From Micropterus salmoides (lineage: Eukaryota; Chordata; Actinopteri; Centrarchiformes; Centrarchidae), in contig NW_024040040.1 in NCBI RefSeq assembly GCF_014851395.1, positions 17,321,000 to 17,384,999 of the forward strand: a stretch of 64,000 bases of DNA. The letters are read 5' to 3'. This document shows, one piece after another, positions 56,401 to 64,000 of this stretch. The notes below the pieces were generated by a model. That model saw nothing but the letters and a program-made list of their open reading frames with translations, searched no databases and was not told the DNA's origin. The position numbers and the translations under genes are program-made. Position 1 is the first letter of the stretch; the number at the start of each line of letters is the position of its first letter.

Positions 56401-57382
56401 CTGAGGTTATTGAGTGGGAGTGTGATGCCAAAATTACCTGGTGTACTGTTCCATCTATCTCAACAGGAATGATGAAATCGGCATTGTTCACAGGCTGTTG
56501 GGATGACAAGAAACTTGATTTTAATATTTCAAAATAAACAAGACAGAACAGTGAAGTGTTTCTGAGGCAGGCACTTCTGAAAAACAGCAACAAGTCACAA
56601 GAAGGTTTACTGCTAAGAATGGAGATGCTGCAGTCTCATCTCTTAACATGTTACATATTATTGTAGGACAGATGCAGGTAGCGACAAACAGTCTGCAGTG
56701 TGAGTGTGCGTGTATATGGAGGAGTGGCTGTGTGTATTTAGGGTTTCAGAATCAGCTAGTTTGGCTTTGGCATTTGCCAGCAATGACAGAAATGTCACCT
56801 TCAGAGCCAGCAACAACCAGATGGGGAGTGTATCTTACTATTAAACATAACTATCTTGTGATGTAACGTGATCAAAGGGAACAACTATGTGCTTTAAACC
56901 CTTTGGTTCTTAAAAAAGAAGAATTTTACTCTTGCACATAGCTGCTTGTAATTAGTGCAATAATATTTTTTCTCATCCTTCTCACCTTAAAAGAGCTGTG
57001 AACTAACGTCTCATCAAGATCTATCACCACACAGATCTTTCCGGAGTCTTTTGACTTCACCGGAGGAAGCAGTGGCTTCACCTGGATCAAAAAAAATTAT
57101 TATTTTTTAAATCCCACAACATAATATTTAGACGGAAAATGCAGACACAGATTTTATCCATTCCGTCGCTGTCAAAACAGCACAAAGAATGTGACCAGTG
57201 AGATAAAAAGAAAAAAGAAACAGGGAAACACACCTTGGAGACGGTCCCGTTCTCTTCGACCAGCAGAGGGGCGTTGTTGTTGACTGGCTGGGGTTCGGGC
57301 TGGTCCCGACACAGGCAGCAGAAAAGGCTGGAGAAGAGGCCTCTGCTCCTGGGCTTCTTGGAGGATAGAGAGGGTGAAGACC
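53366..57382 (-). CDS. ctdsp1: CTD small phosphatase 1, six of seven coding exons
   Basis: HAD-family FCPH phosphatase that removes phosphate from Ser5 of the RNA polymerase II CTD and acts with REST to repress neuronal genes. The exons encode 235 residues; only a short N-terminal exon of about 20-25 residues is missing. Visible: KPRSRG and the cysteine cluster FCCLCRD (a palmitoylated motif in this family), DLDET nucleophile motif (DxDxT), VDNSPASY, and the WFDDM C-terminal region. Features such as PLLVEENG, DKWGAF, FHRGNYVKDL and VPVASWF fit CTDSP1 better than CTDSP2 or CTDSPL, though the C-terminus has some CTDSPL-like residues. Zebrafish literature uses the name ctdsp2 for the mir-26b host, so naming needs a tree. 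Phases of all exons agree. Confidence is high for the family, lower for the paralogue. Confidence 0.93.
53623..53811. mobile_element. hAT-like MITE in ctdsp1 intron 6
   Basis: Begins CAGTGGTTGTCAAAGTGGGG, contains AAATGGGGGTCCATGGTC and AGGGGTCCCTAATGTGAAAA, and ends AAGTTTCACTAAAGCTG. It resembles common fish hAT MITEs. The right terminus is diverged and no target duplication is evident. Confidence 0.5.
54646..54831 (-). CDS. ctdsp1: ctdsp1 exon 6
   Basis: 186 nt, YADPVSDLLDKWGAFRCRLF, FHRGNYVKDLSRLGRDL and VDNSPASYVFHPDNA. It supplies the HAD motif III Lys (YVKDLS) and the motif IV Asp (VDNS). Donor GTGAGTAGC. Confidence 0.95.
55737..55829 (-). CDS. ctdsp1: ctdsp1 exon 5
   Basis: 93 nt, VYVLKRPHVDEFLKRMGELF then ECVLFTASLAK. 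The TAS tripeptide is the second HAD motif (Thr/Ser that binds phosphate). Confidence 0.95.
56130..56212 (-). ncRNA. mir26b: mir-26 microRNA precursor in ctdsp1 intron 4
   Basis: The minus strand reads a near-perfect hairpin. The 5' arm at 56181-56202 begins UUCAAGUAAUCCAGG and ends UAGGUU, which is the sequence I know for zebrafish miR-26b; the 3' arm at 56142-56163 begins CCUAUUCUGG and ends CUUGGUUC. The arms pair along their length around a loop of about 17 bases (56164-56180). It lies in the host's orientation between exons 4 and 5. mir-26 genes sit in introns of CTDSP1, CTDSP2 and CTDSPL across vertebrates, so location and sequence support each other. It would be co-transcribed with the host; the zebrafish copy has been reported to repress its host transcript during neurogenesis. 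Confidence 0.96.
56438..56494 (-). CDS. ctdsp1: ctdsp1 exon 4
   Basis: 57 nt, PVNNADFIIPVEIDGTVHQ, with acceptor cccaacag and donor GTAATTT. PVNNADF matches CTDSP1. The intron that follows (55830-56437) carries the mir-26 hairpin. Confidence 0.95.
56986..57081 (-). CDS. ctdsp1: ctdsp1 exon 3, catalytic DLDET
   Basis: 96 nt, VKPLLPPVKSKDSGK then CVVIDLDETLVHSSFK. The first Asp of DLDET is the nucleophile that forms the aspartyl-phosphate; the second acts as general acid/base. Confidence 0.95.
57234..57382 (-). CDS. ctdsp1: ctdsp1 exon 2, N-terminal region with Cys cluster
   Basis: 149 nt with acceptor cctctgcag and donor GTGTGTTT. It encodes SSPSLSSKKPRSRGLF, FCCLCRDQPEP and APLLVEENGTVSK. 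It begins with two bases of a split Gly or Arg codon, so an upstream coding exon must exist. Confidence 0.93.
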
Positions 57383-58022
57383 CTGCAGAGGAAGAGGAGG
57401 AGGTTCACCACGATGACTAACAAAAACTTTTAATACCACCGGTCTCAAATCTAAAGATGTTCAGTTTGCTATCAAATATGTCGAAGAAAGAGCAAATTGT
57501 CTTATTTGAGAAGCTTGAAAAATGATTGAAAGTACTATCAAAAACATTTTCTGATGATCGACTAGTTGATTAACTAACTAATCATTTCGGCTTTACTCAC
57601 TACATGCAATATTATTTTATAGCTGAAAAAATTAGTCTATAAAAACAACAATTTTGAATTATTTAAAGGTATTAAATTAGGCAAAATGTCAAACATTCTG
57701 TGGTTGAAGCCTCTCTAATGAGACTATTTGCTGATTTCTTTCTGTCTTTTATCATTATAAACTGAATGTCATTAGGTTTTGGACTGTTGGCCTGACAATA
57801 TAAAACATCATTGGACTTTGGGATTAATAACAATTAATTTGTGGCGTTTCACAGACTAAACACCTAATCGATTGTTTAAACAACTATCAACAGATTCATC
57901 CACAATTAAAATGATCCTTAGTTCAAGCCCTATCGCTTTTCAATAAGATGATATTTTTTTTGTTTTTAAAACAGCAGTTAGACCCTCCAAAATGAGTTAA
58001 CCAATCAGCAGCAAACCCTTCA

Positions 58023-58090
58023 AAATGAATTTACATTTACTCATTTGGCAGACGCTTTTATCCAAAGCGACTTACATTTGAGGAACAACA
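58023..58090 (+). repeat. teleost repeat with GGCAGACGCTTTTATCC core
   Basis: ATTTGGCAGACGCTTTTATC followed by CAAAGCGACTTACATTTGAG is one of the most frequent repeat motifs in teleost genomes. I cannot assign its class with certainty. Confidence 0.65.
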
Positions 58091-61000
58091 TACAAGCATC
58101 AACAGAGCATCAACTACAGATCTACAACTGACAATACATACTAGTAAGAGCAGCAATAAATACTAGTAAGAGCTCACAGTACATATCACATCAATGGGGT
58201 AAATACCTAGGGAAGGAAGTAAGAGTTAGCAAAAAGTGCAATCAAAATAAAAAGTGCAATCAATACAAGATCATTGTAGGGGATAGAAGAAGAAGAGCAC
58301 AGGAAGTGCATGTCAGAGGATAGGAGTTAGAGGTGTTATAAGAGGAATTTAAATAAACTTAAAAAACAAAAAGAACTTAAAAGCCTCTAATAACTGCATT
58401 TTAGGTACACTTCTTACACAGTGCCAACTAACTAACGACTCCATCTTGTCAGCGAATGTATGAAAACAGTAAAAAAGCACAGCCAGCAGCTTTCTTCATA
58501 CTTTGGTCATGTGCACAAACCCTCCTTGAGACTCAGGTCCCTGCCAGGGACTCTTGCATAACCCCCTCTCTGATGTCAGCAGCAAACACCACCAATGAAC
58601 ATTCAGCACTTTAACACTTAACAGTGTTGCCAAGCAGGCATTATAGAAAGGCATCACAAGCACATCACGAGTTTATTATGGAAGGCATTGTGCCAATCAC
58701 AACATGACAGATGTCATTTGAAAGTTTATCATAGCTATATGTCGTTGGCTTTTTAAATTGAGCCTTATTTGTATGGCACACAGCTGTTAACAGCTAATGA
58801 AAATTGCTTATTGTAAAAAGCAATGAAAATAAAAGTTAACAATAAAATACCACTTAAATGAATTTGCTTGGTATGCAAGTTGTGACCTAAATACTATGCA
58901 ACCAAAATGCTCATACAGTACCAAACTTTTTGTTAAGGTTCAGTATAATCCGTGTACGTCAAGCAACATGATCTCCTCAGCTTTTTTAAGCCAGAGTGGG
59001 TTGTTAATGTTAAACAAATTAAAGGAGGTCAATTGTTATCTTTCTTCATGGCACAGTTTACAAACCACTAACACACTGAAAAGCAGCTTTAAAATCATCT
59101 GAATTACGGTATGTAATAGCTGCAGTACACTTATGGAGGTGAAGTCAAACGAGTTGGACTCAAAGCCTCAAACTTTAGATTTTTCAGCCTCTAGCCACTT
59201 TTTTGAACAACATAACAAAAGCTCCAGCTGATCCCTGCCAAATTGATAAACTTAGCGGACAAGGGTTAAGCATCACAACCTTATCTCGGTCAATCACTGT
59301 GGTATGACAATGTAGGAACTACACACCTGTACAGCTCAACAGGTATAAAGCTATTAAAAGAGTTTTATGTTGTTAAAATGTTTCACTCAGTGCTTCATTG
59401 AAGACCTGGGACAAACTGTATAATAACACGGACAGATAGTGTCAAATAAGACAACTTTTTCAAACTTAAAGCGACTTCAGGGGAAACAAATAGAAGAACT
59501 GGATGTTAAGGAGTTAAAAAACAAGATGTTGTTTTTGTCATTCATTCAAAATTTCATATTCATGACATCATCTTGAAAGTGGACCAACTGGCTGACCAAG
59601 ATAACTTCATATGGGAAGAATTTTTAAGGTGGTATCAGGGTTTATGTAGCTCAGTTTAAGGAAAAAAAATAATTTCACAAATGTTCACAAGTCAAAATTC
59701 GGTTCATTTCGGTGTCCCGAAAAAGTCCTCCTCAATTCCCTGTCTCACATTGGACTTTGTTTCCCGTCTCTTTATGCACCATACTCCCGCATTCTGTCTG
59801 TCCGGACGTGACTGTGTTACCAACACACAAGCCTCTGTTGTGCATCTCTCATGCCTCTTTCATTCCCTCCTACTCCATTTGTGGATTCAAACCCCATTTG
59901 ACCCTCGGCTGGCCTCGGCGTTCAGGCCAAAACAGGAAAAGGAAACAGACGGGTATCAGTGGAGGAAGCTACTTGCCATCATGTTTCAGTGTAGCAGGAG
60001 CAGGTTTGTGATACTATTATCCATGCAGTTCCTTCTTCGAGGTTGATTTCATGTCAAATCGGGGTTTTAATAGGCAGGTTTTCTATTCATTCATGTATTC
60101 GAGTGTTATTTTCCCTTTTTCTGGCAATTACGTATTCAAACAGTCATTTGTTTTTATTTTTCTTTTCATTTGAATTGCTATTGAGTGCTCTAATCTCAAA
60201 TAAACAAAACTAATCCCAATCTGTGCCAGATAACGTAGCGTAATTTTCTGAATACCAACAGAAAGATGAACTAGGTTTATTCAGTCCCACGTGCCATTAT
60301 TTACTCCCTTTTGTCCTTACTCGGTATGCTCTTCACTCCTTTGTTTCTTTTTTCAGTCCCTTGTGTCCTCATCATTTCCAGCGTTCACTCCTGTGTGCTT
60401 ATTCACTCCCTTGTGTCTCCGTTAGCTTCAATATTAATGTCTTCTATCACACGCCTTCCACCAGAGGAAATGACTAACTGAGAGCTGACAGCAAAACAGA
60501 GAGTGCATTAATTCATAAAAAAGGGGCTTTATGAAGATGACAGGGAAGGAGTGGAACATACTGCAGGCAGTCAACTAAGAAAACATCCCCTAACTGCTTC
60601 CTAAACCCGAATCATCAAAAAGGACGTGTTGCTGCCCTTTCACCTCGTTAAGTGTTTTATAATACAGTAGGAGTGATTTTCTTTTCAAAAGTTTGTACAG
60701 TATTTACAGCCCCATCCAATGGGTTCTTCCCAAGCACTTCATTTCTTTGCAGCCAAAACATTGTTCAGGCAAGCGTCATTTTTAGAATAATACAGATTTC
60801 ATAAACTGTAAAGTGTGACACAGAAACATTAGACATCCACATGTTGTTCATAAATGCGTCTGAGGAGAGATTAGTCTGCACTTTGTTGCAGCAAATCCTC
60901 ATATTTTTTAAGCTGGAACCTGACAATATTTGGCAGAAGTTGGCAGAAGTTGGCGGATTTATTTTCTGTCATTCGATTGAATCATTTTATAAAACACAAA

Positions 61001-62344
61001 ATCATACATTTTTGTCAAACACGGTGTGGTTTCTAAGAAGCTGTATCACATCTATTTCAAATTTCCTCTATTTCTGATGTTTGTCTTGACATTTCTAACA
61101 CTTCCAAACTGCAATGGATTTGATTATACTTAAACCTACCAGGTGTTATAAAGTGAAAAACACTGCACCCATCTTCAGTATTAGCATCGGTTTTGGGGCA
61201 TCAAATCACTTCAAACTGCTGTATTAACTGAAATATTTATATATATCGTAAATGCACTGATACTTAAAAAGTAGCAATTAATTTGCAAGTTGTGGTTTTT
61301 AATGTGTGTGTTAAACAACCCCCTCCACCAAATCTGGCTTCAAACTAAGATGAAACTATCGTCTGATGTGTGTTGCAGTGTAAGGTCTCTGTAGAGTCTT
61401 AAAATCTGCTTTGGATGGAAACATATTTAAAGCTGCTATTCATTTGGGTAAAATGGGTAATAGAAAAATATTTAGAGACAAACTCTAATGTGTCAAAGAT
61501 AAAATACAGCTCTAGTTACTACCTGTGAATTAGGCAGAAATGCAAACATCAACATGTTAACGCCTGTCCCATAACTCTCAGAAAATGTATAATTCAAATG
61601 CCGCGGTATCACTGCATGACATCAATATGGAATAACTCACACTCCACGCACTCATGATAAGATAATTTGTGTCATCAGATCATTTTATCAGTCCAGGATC
61701 TATTTTAAGGCTTGATGGTGTCAAAACTTTACAGCAATCAACACTCCCACTCCCATACTGGATCATTTCTACCTCTTTGACAGCTGAGTTTTAATCACAC
61801 TGTAAATTTGGCTATTATCTGTGGCTGCTGTGATCTCTATATGGAAACCACTAACAACACATGAAGTTCTTTTCCCCACTAGGCTTCCCTTCTTTAATGA
61901 TTTTATTTCAAATGTCTTTAACATCAGTTTCATCAATGCAACAGCTTGACCCAAGTGTGTCCTAAGCTGCCAATAGATTTAAATTTGCATTAATCAGGGA
62001 CAAGGTTTCAACTATTTTCAATGGTTAAGTTCTTTGAATCAAGCCTCTGGAACAGCTGTAAGACTTTCATGTGACAGTAAAAAAAAACCTAATACAACTT
62101 AAACTAATTAAACTTTTTAGATTGGCTGGTTATCAACCTGACCTGACTTTCACATTAAAATGAAAGTTTGAGGTTTGAGGCCCGGTTACAGAAGCTCCGA
62201 AGCCACAATTAGGGGTAGATGATGAATTGACCTGAAAGCAAATAGAACTGTGCTGCCTTTTTATAGACGACTGGATTGCGTTTTAATATCTGCATTTTAT
62301 CTATCGCTGATTTATCACTCTCAGACAACAAACCAAAATATTCT

Positions 62345-62445
62345 TAGAGCTCAGGGGGGTCCACTTATCAGAAGGTCAGTAATCCCCTAGTCAGCATGAT
62401 GAAGTGTTCTTGGGCAAGATACCGAACCCCAAATTGCTTTCCGTA
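62345..62445 (+). mobile_element. retroelement 3' region fragment
   Basis: GTTCTTGGGCAAGATACCGA and ACCCCAAATTGCTTTCCG match a common fish retroelement phrase usually found just upstream of an AAAGCGC tail. It is short and isolated. Confidence 0.5.
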
Positions 62446-64000
62446 CTATACTAGTACAGACCATTTACCATCTTATAAATATACTGATCTCAAAAAAGAG
62501 TCTGAAAAAAAAAGTAGGCGTCTTGTAAAAACCGTGACCATTTTACCTGTGATTTTTCTACCTTTTCTGAACCCGTTTTTAGGTATAAATTCTTATCATC
62601 TTGCAATGCAATTAGAGAGTAGAGTACCATAAGTTTGTATACTGTGTTTAATGGATGAAACTCTAAAAAGGAGTACATAGAAATTATGTTGGATTTCAAC
62701 ATTGCTTATTTACATACATAAAAAAGAAGCACAAATAGAAAGCCATAATCAGTCATAGTGATCTCCTTGTTTAAGTTGGGAAACACTTACCACATCAAAG
62801 ATGACCTTGCATGACACATGACATTCATTTTTAGACTACAACTGTAGGCTGTGATGTCGAAAAAGCTTCCATTTAATTCCAAGTTTGATCTATTTACAAA
62901 AACTCTCAGAAGCTTCAAGCCACAGACCTGATGTGCATCCTCAACGTGCACACGCTACAGTTATTACTTGTGCCGCCCGGGACGTTTTGTCAGGTGCTTT
63001 TACAGCCATCTAGTCGACAATGTGTTTGAATTCAGTGGGGAACTACTAAAACAAAACTGTACATATCCTCTAAACGCAACCTGAAACTACAGTGAAACCG
63101 AAACCAAAGGTTTTCTTTTGATTTGATGGAGCTAAGAAAGTATGGTTCTCTTTAGGACAGATCAGAGTAAATATGTCTGAGACAGTGGCTGTGTGTCACA
63201 GTGAATAAACATGTTGTTAAAAGTGTGGGGGACAAGGTTATGTAATAGATTGGGCTACTACACATTTACAAGTAGGCCGCTGCTTGACACTTCAGCCACT
63301 AATCATCTACTCACATTTCAGCTGATACTTTAAACTCAAGATATGCACCACCATAATTTTTCATGTATAGGCTACTATGCCTGAATAAGTTGAAATATCT
63401 GTTTGCGTGCATTAAATGGGACAGTATACAAGCTGGAAGTCACACTAGATATTACACAATGTGAGATTTTGGCCTTAACAAGGGGGAGCATTTTCTGAGG
63501 GGTGATGGCCGACAGGTCACCCGATTATTCAGTAACTTGCATTTTACACTCTGTGGTATCTCATTGGTTTGTGTACAGCGGCAGTGCCAAAAATCCATGT
63601 TAGTGGACACACAACTGATAAAGTTACTGTCACAATGGCGGAAATCAGAATTTCACAGGCTTTTTTATTTAGATAAGAGGGGAACAGAGTAGCATTGTAA
63701 AATGATAAAGAGCACTAAGAGGCATGACCAAAGATAAAACACTCTGTATGAAAATGTCATTATAGCAACAGATTATCACACTGATGCCTATATTATACAT
63801 ATCTGAGAATATTTTCCATAGCTATGTTACTGCTTTTTTGTATTACCAAATTAGACAAGTATGATATTATATAAGGATTTAAAGTGGGTCTGTGGTGACT
63901 GTAAGACATTTGTTTGCTTTTATTAAAATATTACAGCTATCTTAATAAAAGCATTGGTACGTCATTTCCTTTACTTTCATCACAGGCCAAAGGGCCGCGG

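Larger units (their letters stand above)
57383..64000. other. probable first intron of ctdsp1, no exon recognised
   Basis: Exon 2 of ctdsp1 starts in mid-codon, so the first coding exon must lie at higher coordinates. I searched by eye for a short exon of the MDxxxIITQ type on the minus strand and saw none. Apart from the two repeats listed, this stretch is AT-rich and empty. Confidence 0.5.

Noticed and set aside
59681..60046. 121-codon plus-strand frame
   Set aside because: No recognised family, a second overlapping frame of similar length, and no splice or promoter context; most likely chance.
1..64000. CRISPR arrays, operons, prophage or plasmid features
   Set aside because: The DNA is vertebrate. 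The only direct repeats are microsatellites and interspersed elements; none has the repeat-spacer pattern.

Overview
The window is vertebrate nuclear DNA, almost certainly from a teleost fish and probably an acanthomorph. It holds intron-rich genes with GT-AG splice sites, long (CA)n microsatellites, several repeat families typical of fish, and one 500-base assembly gap (49501-50000). Two protein-coding genes can be read exon by exon, both on the minus strand.

The first is a complete Na+/K+-ATPase alpha-1 gene (atp1a1). It has 23 coding exons from the start codon at 25838-25840 to the stop at 8863-8865. All exon phases join into a 1023-residue protein with every P-type ATPase signature in place. 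A TATA box and a CRE-like site lie about 170-190 bases upstream of the start codon.

The second is ctdsp1, a small C-terminal-domain phosphatase gene. Six exons (57382 down to 53366) encode everything except the short N-terminal exon, which I could not find and which probably lies beyond the right edge. Its fourth intron carries a mir-26 hairpin (about 56130-56212) in the same orientation, the host arrangement known for this family. The two genes are linked: the phosphatase is the host transcript and miR-26 is made from its intron.

Layout: 1-4300 has no recognised exon. 4330-4670 is a CpG-rich, promoter-like block reading leftward, with a possible 12-base first coding exon very like that of atp1a1; it may start a tandem ATP1A copy outside the window. 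4700-8740 is repeats and microsatellites. 8863-26030 is atp1a1. 26.1-53.2 kb is intergenic DNA with mobile-element remnants (LINE fragments, a 93-bp hAT MITE with intact target duplication, two opposed copies of one long fish repeat) and a possible decayed ATP1A exon near 27.8 kb. 52.86-57.38 kb is ctdsp1. 57.4-64 kb is probably its first intron.

The most useful leads are the mir-26 hairpin, the hints that atp1a1 sits in a tandem family (possible start at 4.3 kb, possible relic at 27.8 kb), the shifted exon boundaries of atp1a1 relative to mammals, and an unassigned plus-strand candidate first exon lying antisense to the ctdsp1 3' UTR.
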